This document shows positions 6,190-13,198 of a stretch of 13,198 bases of DNA, piece after piece. Position 1 is the first letter of the stretch. Each line of letters begins with the position of its first letter. Source of the stretch: Treponema sp. (lineage in GTDB: Bacteria > Spirochaetota > Spirochaetia > Treponematales > Treponemataceae); assembly GCA_024691105.1 (NCBI GenBank), contig JAILNY010000113.1, forward strand, positions 1-13,198, given 5' to 3'. The notes beneath the pieces were generated by a model. The model saw only the letters and a list, made by a program, of their open reading frames with translations. It made no database searches and was not told the origin of the DNA. Position numbers and translations under genes: made by a program.

Positions 6190-7371
6190 GTGGAATATCA
6201 CATCTTCAAAAAACCAACGAAGTCAAAAAATAAAATTGTACATCGCTGGTATTATTATTACGTTGACCCATTTACAGGAAAGAAAGTTCAGAAGGTTTGC
6301 AAAAACTGCAGAACTCAAGCAGAAGCTAATGCATACATTTCACAACTGAGTAGTCCCTTTGAAGAAAAAAAGATTTGTATCAAAGACATCACAAACTACA
6401 TGTTTATTCCAGGTTCAGCTCACATGGAACGCATGGAAAAATTCGGAAGAAAACTTGATATAAAAACTATAAAAGACAAACGACATCTTCTGGATATTTT
6501 TGTATCAAAATTTGGAGACACACTTTTACAAGACTTAACTGTTCCCAAAGTAATTGATTTTTTATTTTCCTTTGGAGATAAAAGATCAGGCAGCTGGAAA
6601 AACAATATGCTGACTGTAATAGGAGAAGTATTTGACGAAGCTCCTTTTTATGGATTAACAAATATCAAACGTCCCTCGTTTCCAAAGTTTGCACGTAATT
6701 CAAAAAAGAAAGATATCTTTACAACAGATGAATTACAACGGATATTCGATGAAAACAATTGGATCAAGTTAGAGCAGCAAAAATATTCACACCAGCCAAT
6801 GTTCAAAGAAGACTACACTCCCCTATACCTTATGTTCTTAACCTGTATAACTTGTGGTCTTAGACTTGGAGAAGCTATCGGTGTAAAAGTAAATCAATTT
6901 TTATTTGATGACGGCATTTTCCTTGTAAACGGATTTTACAAACACGAATCTAAAATCAGAACTACATTCAATAAATGCGGATCCGACGAAGATAAAAAGT
7001 TGCGTGTAGTTCCATTATCAGATGCGCTGAACATTCGTATGAGAAAATATGTTCAGGAACACAATTTAACTGATGAAGACTATGTATTTACACGCTATGG
7101 GGCTCCTATAAACAAGAAGCTTGCTGAAAACTGGTTTTCTCATATCTTAACGATTGCAGGAATAGAAAAAGATGGGAGAACTTTAACACCACACTCATTA
7201 AGGTTTACATATGTAACAAGAATGAGAAGAATGGAATCTGGCGAAACTGTAAAAAAACTTGCCGGCCATACAAGCATTGTAATGACTGACTATTATACCA
7301 GAGCCGAGATTCCGGAAATGTGTAAGGCACTCCAGCCTGTAAAAGAAGCTGTAAACGGTTTATTCGAGTAA
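6190..7371 (+). CDS. Tyrosine-family site-specific integrase of a tRNA-associated element
   Basis: This recombinase would insert and excise a mobile element at the adjacent tRNA-Thr. The N-terminus (about 1-60, aromatic and Lys-rich, HRWYYYYVDPFTGKKVQ) fits an arm-binding domain, and about 65-165 is the SAM-like core-binding domain. The catalytic domain (about 175-393) carries R225 in TCGLRLGEA, a lysine in the 262-270 hairpin region, H335 and R338 in TPHSLR, H360 in LAGH, and nucleophile Y369 in TDYYTR, nine residues after H360. All catalytic residues are present, so it is probably active. At 393 residues it is integrase-sized, longer than XerC/XerD-type enzymes. The start is GTG, fixed by a near-perfect AAGGAGG (6178-6184) 5 nt upstream. 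It converges with hsdR, leaving 17 bp between stops. Confidence 0.93.
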   Translation: MEYHIFKKPTKSKNKIVHRWYYYYVDPFTGKKVQKVCKNCRTQAEANAYISQLSSPFEEKKICIKDITNYMFIPGSAHMERMEKFGRKLDIKTIKDKRHLLDIFVSKFGDTLLQDLTVPKVIDFLFSFGDKRSGSWKNNMLTVIGEVFDEAPFYGLTNIKRPSFPKFARNSKKKDIFTTDELQRIFDENNWIKLEQQKYSHQPMFKEDYTPLYLMFLTCITCGLRLGEAIGVKVNQFLFDDGIFLVNGFYKHESKIRTTFNKCGSDEDKKLRVVPLSDALNIRMRKYVQEHNLTDEDYVFTRYGAPINKKLAENWFSHILTIAGIEKDGRTLTPHSLRFTYVTRMRRMESGETVKKLAGHTSIVMTDYYTRAEIPEMCKALQPVKEAVNGLFE

Positions 7372-7388
7372 TATGCCCAAAATTTGGC

Positions 7389-10300
7389 TTATACCCCAAA
7401 ATATCGCTCAAAGAACTCCGTTAACCGCTGAATTACATTCTTCTTTACTTCGCTTCTGTTACCGCCGCCAAAACGAGAAACAGCCGGGAGGATTTTATCA
7501 ATATCTGTCCCGGTAGTTCTTAAGGCACCGTCACGGAACGAGTTTTCAATAAAGGCTTTTGTTTCCTCCGGTTTAAGCTTTAGTTCTTCGGTAATTGCTT
7601 CAAGCTCTTCTTCTTTCTTCTGTTCAACATAAGACTGCCAGTCTTTCTGTATATCTGTAGAAGTATTTATCTGAGAAATGAAGTTTTCGATAAGATCTTT
7701 TTTACTTCTAAGCTCGATACTTCCGCCAATGGCTTTCTTAATATCAACAAGAATCGTAGAATCCTTACAGTTAGAATCATGATATTTTGCAACAAGCATA
7801 AGAATATAATCAATATTTATATCAACCTGCTTGATAAGTTCCATCTCAAAAATAATATCATCATTAATATTCTCTTTATCACCCGTTTCTGTCGGACGAA
7901 GTTCATCATGAATATCAATATAATGACTCTGATAATCCTGAAGATCATTTATCTTAAGAAGAGTGTCACCGTCAAACTGGTCAAAAGTAGTAAGAATATT
8001 GCGCATTCTAAGAATTGCGCCATAAAGCATAACAAATTCTTTTTTCTTTTCCTCGCCAAATGTAGCCTGCATAAAGTCTGTAAGAGGAAACTTAGTCAAA
8101 AGTTCATCTACAAGTTCTTTATAACCTTTATGATATTTATCTTTTTCGTCTGTAAAACCGTTATAATAATCTTCAAAACTTCTTAGTAAAATAGTCCCTT
8201 TTGCATTCTTATCACCAAACAAAGCAATTGCTTCATCCGTCTGAGTAGAAAGATCTCTAAAGCAGACAATGTTTCCGAATGTCTTTATAGAGTTTAAGAT
8301 ACGATTTGTTCGGCTGTAAGCCTGAATCAAACCATGCATCTTTAAATTTTTATCTACCCACAAAGTATTTAAAGTCGTTGCATCAAAACCTGTAAGGAAC
8401 ATATTAACGACAATAAGAATATCAAGTTCTTTATTCTTCATGCGAAGTGAAACATCTTTGTAATAATTCTGGAATTTGTCACTTGAAGTATCATAATCTG
8501 TGTGGAACATCTTATTGTAATCTTTAATTGCACTTTCAAGATGATCACGGCTTACTACATCTAGTCCTGCTGTATCGTCAGAGTTTTCATCATCGACAAA
8601 GCCGTTTTCGTCTTCTGCTTCGTTTGCTCCAAAGCTGTAGATCATTCCGACTTTTAAGCAACACTGCGGATTTTCTTCTATCTGCTTTTTAAACTCTTTA
8701 TAATATTTAACAGCGGTTTCAATCGACTGAACACAGAACATAGAATTAAAGCCAGACATATGCTTTAATTCTTTTATCTCTTTAACTTCTTCACGGTTTT
8801 TAGCACTTGCTGATTCTGCGATATTAGTTAATGCCTTAAACTCATATTTACCGCCGTTTGTATTACGCTTTGTTTTCTGGTCAAAATGCTCAATGATATA
8901 TGAAACAACAGCTTCTATTCTCTTTTCAGAAGCAAGAGCGCCTTCTTTATCAATTCCGGCTACATCCTTATCTTTGACACCGTCCTTCATCCGGATTGTC
9001 GTTATGTAGTCAATACGGAACGGCAATACATTATGGTCATTGATAGCATCAACGATTGTGTATGTATGAAGTTTTTCACCGAATGCCTGGTCAGTAGTTT
9101 TTATTCCGCCTGCACCATTACTGCCTGCATTCTTCTGAAAAATCGGAGTACCAGTAAAACCGAACAGATGAAACTTTTTAAAATTCTTTACGATATCTTT
9201 ATGAAGCTCACCAAACTGAGAACGGTGGCATTCATCAAAAATCATTACTATATGACTTTGAAAAATTGGATGTCCTTTATTTTTCTTTACAAAGATTCCA
9301 AGTTTCTGAATCGTTGTAATAATGATTTTCTTTGTCGGATCTTCAAGCTGCTTTGTAAGGACAGCAACAGACTTGTTTGAATTTGCCGCATCCTTCTGAA
9401 AGCGGTCATATTCTTTCATCGTCTGATAATCCAAGTCTTTTCTGTCTACGACAAACAGAACTTTATCTATGCAATCCATTCTGCTTGCAAGAATAGCCGT
9501 CTTAAAAGATGTAAGAGTTTTCCCGGAACCAGTTGTATGCCAGATATAACCACCAGCTTCGATAGTTCCTTCCTGATGATAATTTGTAGAAACAAGAATC
9601 TTATTTAAGATGCGTTCTGTAGCAGCAATCTGATAAGGTCTCATTACAAGAAGCGTATTATTTGTATCAAAAACACAATATTTTGTTATTACATTAAGAA
9701 TTGTATGTTTTGAAAGGAAAGTCTTTGCAAAGTCTTCAAGATCATTTATTATCTTGTTCTTTGCATCTGCCCAGTAGGAAGTAAACTCGTATGAGTTACT
9801 TGTTTTCTTTCCGCTTCCTTTTTTATTATTCATTTCTTTGATATGGCATTCTCGAGTTGTATTTGAATAATATTTTGTATTTGTTCCGTTGGAAATTACG
9901 AAAATCTGAATATACTCAAAAAGTCCGCAGCCAGCCCAGAAACTGTCACGATTGTATCGTTTAATCTGATTAAATGCTTCTCTAATAGCAACTCCACGGC
10001 GTTTTAGTTCGCAGTGAACCATAGGAAGTCCGTTTACAAGAATTGTAACATCATATCGATTTTCATAACGGGTTTTATTCTGATTATCCGAGTGACTTAT
10101 TTTATAATCTGCAACAGTATACTGATTAAGTACCTGCAGACTGTTATTATGAATATTATTTTTATCGATGAGATAAATATTTTTTGACTCACCGTTATCC
10201 CGCTTTAAAATCTGAATATGATCTTCCTGAATTTTTCTTGTCTTTTCTACGATGCCGTCATTATTTGAAGCAATATTCTGCATAAAAAAAGTCTGCCACT

Positions 10301-10529
10301 CATTATCTGTAAACTTATAATGATTTAGTTTTTCAAGCTGCGTTCTAAGATTTGCAATAAGTTCTTCTTCGCTGTTAATATGAATGTATTCATAGCCTTC
10401 CTGCTGAAGCATTGCAATAAAATTTGCTTCAAGCTGAGCTTCACTCTGATATTCCTGTCTTCTAGCGTATGCAGGAATGTATTCTGAGACGACAGTTGCC
10501 TCGTTTGTTTCCATGACGATGTTATACAT
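7389..10529 (-). CDS. hsdR: Type I restriction enzyme R subunit, EcoR124I-like
   Basis: HsdR supplies ATP-dependent DNA translocation and cleavage to a type I R-M complex, on DNA bound through HsdM and HsdS. Numbered from the start used here (1046 residues), the nuclease centre is D160 in NRYDVTILVNG with E174-L-K176 in CELKRRG. The SF2 motor shows motif I TTGSGKT (332-338), DECH (432-435), TGTP (459-462) and motif VI QAYSRTNR (736-743). The helical C-terminus is complete (ending LTEFFERYFGV). Stretches match my memory of EcoR124I HsdR closely, and length is similar, so it looks intact. A Lys/Glu-rich stretch before SGFNSMF (about 556-592) appears to be an insertion relative to EcoR124I. The ATG at 10529 is chosen because it lies 2 nt after the upstream ATPase stop, with AAGGAAGAG before it. 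An ATG at 10556 overlapping the ATPase gene has no ribosome-binding site. No hsdM or hsdS is in the window. Confidence 0.93.
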   Translation of the reverse strand: MYNIVMETNEATVVSEYIPAYARRQEYQSEAQLEANFIAMLQQEGYEYIHINSEEELIANLRTQLEKLNHYKFTDNEWQTFFMQNIASNNDGIVEKTRKIQEDHIQILKRDNGESKNIYLIDKNNIHNNSLQVLNQYTVADYKISHSDNQNKTRYENRYDVTILVNGLPMVHCELKRRGVAIREAFNQIKRYNRDSFWAGCGLFEYIQIFVISNGTNTKYYSNTTRECHIKEMNNKKGSGKKTSNSYEFTSYWADAKNKIINDLEDFAKTFLSKHTILNVITKYCVFDTNNTLLVMRPYQIAATERILNKILVSTNYHQEGTIEAGGYIWHTTGSGKTLTSFKTAILASRMDCIDKVLFVVDRKDLDYQTMKEYDRFQKDAANSNKSVAVLTKQLEDPTKKIIITTIQKLGIFVKKNKGHPIFQSHIVMIFDECHRSQFGELHKDIVKNFKKFHLFGFTGTPIFQKNAGSNGAGGIKTTDQAFGEKLHTYTIVDAINDHNVLPFRIDYITTIRMKDGVKDKDVAGIDKEGALASEKRIEAVVSYIIEHFDQKTKRNTNGGKYEFKALTNIAESASAKNREEVKEIKELKHMSGFNSMFCVQSIETAVKYYKEFKKQIEENPQCCLKVGMIYSFGANEAEDENGFVDDENSDDTAGLDVVSRDHLESAIKDYNKMFHTDYDTSSDKFQNYYKDVSLRMKNKELDILIVVNMFLTGFDATTLNTLWVDKNLKMHGLIQAYSRTNRILNSIKTFGNIVCFRDLSTQTDEAIALFGDKNAKGTILLRSFEDYYNGFTDEKDKYHKGYKELVDELLTKFPLTDFMQATFGEEKKKEFVMLYGAILRMRNILTTFDQFDGDTLLKINDLQDYQSHYIDIHDELRPTETGDKENINDDIIFEMELIKQVDINIDYILMLVAKYHDSNCKDSTILVDIKKAIGGSIELRSKKDLIENFISQINTSTDIQKDWQSYVEQKKEEELEAITEELKLKPEETKAFIENSFRDGALRTTGTDIDKILPAVSRFGGGNRSEVKKNVIQRLTEFFERYFGV

Positions 10530-10531
10530 AT

Positions 10532-11731
10532 TTAATCTCTTCCTTCTTTTAACCATGTAGCTATATCAATAATTCTTACACCATCTTTTGAATACTCTTC
10601 ATGACGAGTACGGGCAATAATTACTTTTGGGTAAGCGTCTTTTATTGAGAGCAGAGGTGTTATTTCGCGCTCAAAAGTTTTTTCGTTGCTGATATCATCG
10701 CTAACCTGAATATAGATTTTTTCATTTTGCTTTATAGCGACAAAATCAATCTCTTTTTTATAAAGAACTCCGGCATATAATTCATAACCGCGGCGCAAAA
10801 GTTCCATTGCAACAATATTTTCATAACAACGACCATAATCAAGATTTTTTGTTCCCAAAAGAGCATATTTAAAAGAATGGTCTGCAAGATAATATTTATC
10901 CTGTGAAGAAAGATATTTTTTTCCGCGAATATCATAACGGCGTATTTTATAAAACGCAAAAGATGAGCATAAATACTTAAGATAAGCACTTATTGTTTTA
11001 TTATTTGTTTTATCTTTTGCAGAAGTAAGCGTATTTGCAATTGAATGTGTAGAGACTTCTGTCGAAATATTATCAATCAAAAAGTCAGAAACCTTTGAAA
11101 GGAGATTTATGTTTCTGATTTTATATTTCTGCTGAATATCACGAACAATCAAGGTCTTAAAAACATCAGCTATATAATCATATTTTTCATTCTCTGTCTT
11201 ATAAAGATATGAACCTGCCATTCCGCCATATTTTGCATAATCATCAAAAGCCTTTTGAATATCCGCTTCCTTAAAATATTCAAGATATTCAGAAAATGAA
11301 AAAGGAAATACTTTTATTTCAAAAGTACGGCCAGTAAATAAGGTTGCAAGATCACTCGAAAGAAGAAATGCATTTGAACCAGTTATATAAATGTGAAACT
11401 TTTCTTCTGCATGAATGGAATTTATGACTTTCTCAAAGTCTTCACACATCTGGATTTCGTCAATAAAGACAAAATTTTCAACACTTTTTTTATAACTATC
11501 TTCGATAAAGTCATTAAGCGTCTGGGCAGTTTTGAGAGAGTCAAATTTCATCAGGTTAAAATTGATATGAATAATATTTGCATTTATATAATTCTTTTTT
11601 ACATAATCAATAAAAGCTTCCAGAAGTTTTGACTTCCCGCTTCGTCGTATACCGGCAATAACCTTTATGTCAGGAGTCTCAACAGTATGAATGAGTTTTT
11701 CAAGATATCTATTTCGTTTAATTAATTTCAT
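10532..11731 (-). CDS. AAA+ ATPase with C-terminal DUF4143 domain
   Basis: This 399-residue protein belongs to the widespread, poorly characterised bacterial ATPases with an AAA_14-like core and DUF4143 tail. The ATPase part has Walker A GIRRSGKS (27-34), Walker B FVFIDE (87-92) and a sensor-1 type ITGSNA (116-121) followed by the family's FTGR (132-135). A helical/winged-helix middle covers about 195-290. The tail (about 295-390) resembles a PD-(D/E)XK fold: E304 in ENIVAMEL, E327-I-D329 in KKEIDFV, then IYIQVS with Q342 where active nucleases carry E-x-K. Nuclease activity is thus doubtful. Function is unknown. It is coupled to hsdR with 2 nt between stop and start, so it may act with, or regulate, restriction. 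There is no Shine-Dalgarno; a strong promoter with TATAAT 6 nt before the ATG predicts a leaderless mRNA, and an inverted repeat overlaps it. Confidence 0.88.
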   Translation of the reverse strand: MKLIKRNRYLEKLIHTVETPDIKVIAGIRRSGKSKLLEAFIDYVKKNYINANIIHINFNLMKFDSLKTAQTLNDFIEDSYKKSVENFVFIDEIQMCEDFEKVINSIHAEEKFHIYITGSNAFLLSSDLATLFTGRTFEIKVFPFSFSEYLEYFKEADIQKAFDDYAKYGGMAGSYLYKTENEKYDYIADVFKTLIVRDIQQKYKIRNINLLSKVSDFLIDNISTEVSTHSIANTLTSAKDKTNNKTISAYLKYLCSSFAFYKIRRYDIRGKKYLSSQDKYYLADHSFKYALLGTKNLDYGRCYENIVAMELLRRGYELYAGVLYKKEIDFVAIKQNEKIYIQVSDDISNEKTFEREITPLLSIKDAYPKVIIARTRHEEYSKDGVRIIDIATWLKEGRD

Positions 11732-11737
11732 ATTTGT

Positions 11738-11766
11738 ATTATAAATCTTCTATTTCTCAAAATCAA
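11738..11766 (-). promoter_or_regulatory. Promoter of the ATPase-hsdR unit, leaderless geometry
   Basis: On the minus strand TTGATT (11766-11761) and a perfect TATAAT (11743-11738) are spaced by 17 bp. After the -10 come ACAAAT and then the ATG at 11731, so transcription is predicted to begin at the start codon itself. No ribosome-binding sequence is seen and the next in-frame Met is inside the ATPase domain. Confidence 0.65.
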
Positions 11767-11792
11767 CATTTTTTCAATTTTGAGAAATAGAA
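11748..11792. promoter_or_regulatory. Perfect 16-bp inverted repeat overlapping the ATPase promoter (candidate operator)
   Basis: TTCTATTTCTCAAAAT (11748-11763) is repeated exactly in inverted orientation at 11777-11792, around a 13-base centre. On the minus strand one arm fills the spacer and enters the -35 hexamer, and the other lies just upstream of it. A protein bound there would block RNA polymerase. There is no T run in the position expected for a terminator of the upstream PDDEXK gene, so an operator fits better. Confidence 0.65.
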
Positions 11793-11816
11793 AATATCTT
11801 ATATTTTTTCACTTAC

Positions 11817-11857
11817 TATTTACACTAACTTTAAAATTTTTAAAATTTGTGTAAATA
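11817..11857. repeat. 9-bp inverted repeat after the PDDEXK gene
   Basis: TATTTACAC (11817-11825) is matched by GTGTAAATA (11849-11857) around a very AT-rich 23-base centre that contains a TTTAAAATTT-type repeat. On the minus strand it lies 12 nt after the PDDEXK stop, but no T run follows, so a terminator role is weak. It may be a second protein-binding dyad in the same intergenic region. Confidence 0.35.
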
Positions 11858-11868
11858 ATTTTTCTGAC

Positions 11869-13038
11869 TTATGATTTGAATTTACTTAACTCAATAAGAT
11901 CATTTGAAAAACTTGTATTTATTTCCGAAAAGGTTTCAAATTGATCAATTCCAATACAAACACAATACCAATTTTTGTATACTAATACCCAGCTATTATC
12001 TATTTCTGTTTTCAGGTATTTATTACATATTCTTTTAATATAGTCTTCGGCTTCGTCATAAAGCTTTTTAGACCAATTATCTTGTTCTCTATAAAAACCA
12101 ATTTGAATAGAAGCTTCACATGGATAAAGATACACACCTTCAAAGTATTTGTTATTTTTTTCAATAACTAAACACTTTGAGCCATGAACAGTTCTTACTT
12201 GAATTTTGTTATTCATTGAATTATTAACTATAAAATTATAAGCACATTCTCCTCTTTTTTCCCAACTTTCCAAAAGAGCTTGTATTTTAGATTTTTGATC
12301 ATCTTCAAATAATTGTTGTATATTCTGTTCATCTTCTTTTGTCACTTCTGTATCCTCCACGATTTTGTTGAGTAATAATTTATATTGCTCAACAAATAGT
12401 AATGCTAAAGTGTTATTTCCTTGTAGACATTTATTTAAAAAAGCCAATATTGAATTCTTATCCCCAACAACTGGTAAATCAAAAAACAAATGCTTCTTAT
12501 TACTAAATATGACATCTGCATATTTTTGATATTTTTCATCCCAGCTTTTATAGTCTGGAATCTTGCCTCCAAACTTTGTGATATAAGGAATTGATAAAAC
12601 CTCATATCCTTCATCTTTAAGCCTTTTATAATATCTTGCTAATTGATTATCCTGGTCATCTGCATTGTTAATCTTATTTTCAATAATGATGGCTTTTTTT
12701 GATTTTGGAGTGTTATATTTTATTAGCAAATCAACTCTATGTTCCTCACGTTCAACTTGCACATATTTCTTTATTGATGATTCATTTCCAAATGCATTTT
12801 TATCTAACCCAATAATTTCCAGAAAGTTTTGCAGATGTTTGGGATTACCAATTTCTGTTGTTTTTGGATCAAGAATTACTTTTAATATATCGCTATGGAA
12901 GTTTTCTTTTCGGTATTGATCAGCAATAGTCATAAAAAAACTAAACTGCTCATTATATGAATAACTATTTTTGAGTTTTTTTTGTTCATAAGCAATGTCC
13001 ATATATTGCTGTAATGATTCGTATAAATTTTTATCCAT
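11869..13038 (-). CDS. PD-(D/E)XK nuclease-superfamily protein (PDDEXK_4 type)
   Basis: This is a 389-residue, AT-rich gene whose N-terminal half matches the pattern of PDDEXK_4 proteins. It has a helical lead-in with FHSDILKVILDP (47-58), then the nuclease core: E98 and D103 in EREEHRVDLLI, E120-N-K122 in IIIENKINN, and Q132 with Y136 in DNQLARYY. The D...ExK...QxxxY order is intact, so a metal-dependent nuclease centre is plausible. The C-terminal part (about 240-389) has Trp and Cys but no motif I recognise, and could bind DNA or a partner. Such proteins are frequent in defence islands, but no specific system is assigned. AAGG 7 nt before the ATG sets the start. The upstream gene ends 2 nt before this ATG, so the two are probably translationally coupled. 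The ATPase gene follows after 137 bp with its own promoter. Confidence 0.82.
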   Translation of the reverse strand: MDKNLYESLQQYMDIAYEQKKLKNSYSYNEQFSFFMTIADQYRKENFHSDILKVILDPKTTEIGNPKHLQNFLEIIGLDKNAFGNESSIKKYVQVEREEHRVDLLIKYNTPKSKKAIIIENKINNADDQDNQLARYYKRLKDEGYEVLSIPYITKFGGKIPDYKSWDEKYQKYADVIFSNKKHLFFDLPVVGDKNSILAFLNKCLQGNNTLALLFVEQYKLLLNKIVEDTEVTKEDEQNIQQLFEDDQKSKIQALLESWEKRGECAYNFIVNNSMNNKIQVRTVHGSKCLVIEKNNKYFEGVYLYPCEASIQIGFYREQDNWSKKLYDEAEDYIKRICNKYLKTEIDNSWVLVYKNWYCVCIGIDQFETFSEINTSFSNDLIELSKFKS

Positions 13039-13040
13039 AG

Positions 13041-13198
13041 TTATACCTTATTAAAATATTCATTTAATTTCTGAATAATTACATCAGCACGATACTTAAT
13101 TATTTCAGTAGCTTTATCAATATAGAAATTTGCAAACCCAATATATGCTTTTGAATCTAATTTCCACCCATAAAAATCATGCTTAAATAATTCTTTGA
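13041..13198 (-). CDS. 3' end of an unrecognised gene, cut by the window edge
   Basis: An open frame enters from the right edge and reads 51 codons to a TAA at 13043-13041. It ends in a helical, Lys/Ile-rich tail (KATEIIKYRADVIIQKLNEY, then FNKV) after an aromatic stretch (HDFYGWKLDSKAY). I do not recognise the family, and it does not look like the C-terminus of HsdM or HsdS that I know. The stop lies 2 nt before the ATG of the PDDEXK gene, whose AAGG ribosome-binding site is inside this frame. That tight spacing is the main evidence that the frame is real and that the two proteins are made together. Confidence 0.6.
   Translation of the reverse strand, partial: KELFKHDFYGWKLDSKAYIGFANFYIDKATEIIKYRADVIIQKLNEYFNKV

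Noticed and set aside
7779..8186. 135-codon open frame on the plus strand inside hsdR, and similar frames at 9033-9380 and 11393-11632
   Set aside because: Their composition (Ile, Lys, Phe runs) is that of antisense reading of AT-rich genes, and they lack ribosome-binding sites and recognisable domains.
10530..10556. Longer hsdR start at 10556, overlapping the ATPase gene
   Set aside because: It has no ribosome-binding site. The ATG at 10529, just after the ATPase stop, has a purine-rich AAGGAAGAG upstream and fits coupling.
1..13198. CRISPR array, insertion sequence or transposase
   Set aside because: No regularly spaced repeats and no transposase motifs were seen; the only recombinase is the tyrosine integrase.

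Overview
The window looks like chromosomal DNA of a low-to-moderate GC spirochaete, most likely a Treponema. This rests on recognising a long Crp-type regulator with two cyclic-nucleotide-binding domains, a DUF4349 lipoprotein with a typical spirochaetal lipobox, and the AT-rich spacers. It is an inference from protein character, not a database match. There are nine genes, one of them cut by the right edge, and two tRNAs.

Positions 1-5900 read as ordinary core genome. A Cof-type HAD phosphatase (+) converges with a DUF4349 lipoprotein (-). A tRNA-Leu(CAA) follows, with its own promoter and a strong terminator. Next comes a minus-strand pair, a PHP-domain phosphoesterase followed by comM, which diverges from a two-domain Crp/Fnr-like regulator (+).

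Positions 5943-7371 form an integration boundary. A tRNA-Thr(CGT) with a strong promoter is followed by a hairpin, a cluster of ATCAAC/GTTGAT repeats and a complete tyrosine integrase. An element therefore appears to start at the tRNA 3' end and run to the right; the matching right end is not in the window.

Positions 7389-13198 are the cargo, all on the minus strand and increasingly AT-rich toward the right. In transcription order they are the 3' end of an unrecognised gene, a PDDEXK_4-type nuclease-fold protein, a DUF4143-type AAA+ ATPase, and a full-length EcoR124I-like HsdR. Adjacent genes lie 2 nt apart at two junctions (unknown gene/PDDEXK and ATPase/hsdR). The 137-bp gap between PDDEXK and ATPase holds a good sigma70-type promoter, a perfect 16-bp inverted repeat overlapping it, and a -10 box only 6 nt from the ATPase ATG, which predicts a leaderless, repressible ATPase-hsdR transcript. 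No hsdM or hsdS is visible. The most interesting proposal is therefore a restriction subunit tied to an accessory ATPase under its own operator, apart from its modification partners, on a tRNA-borne island.

A second theme is gene starts without Shine-Dalgarno sequences. The HAD, PHP and ATPase genes each have a -10-like hexamer 5-6 nt before the ATG, while comM, the Crp-like gene, the integrase, hsdR and the PDDEXK gene have recognisable ribosome-binding sites.
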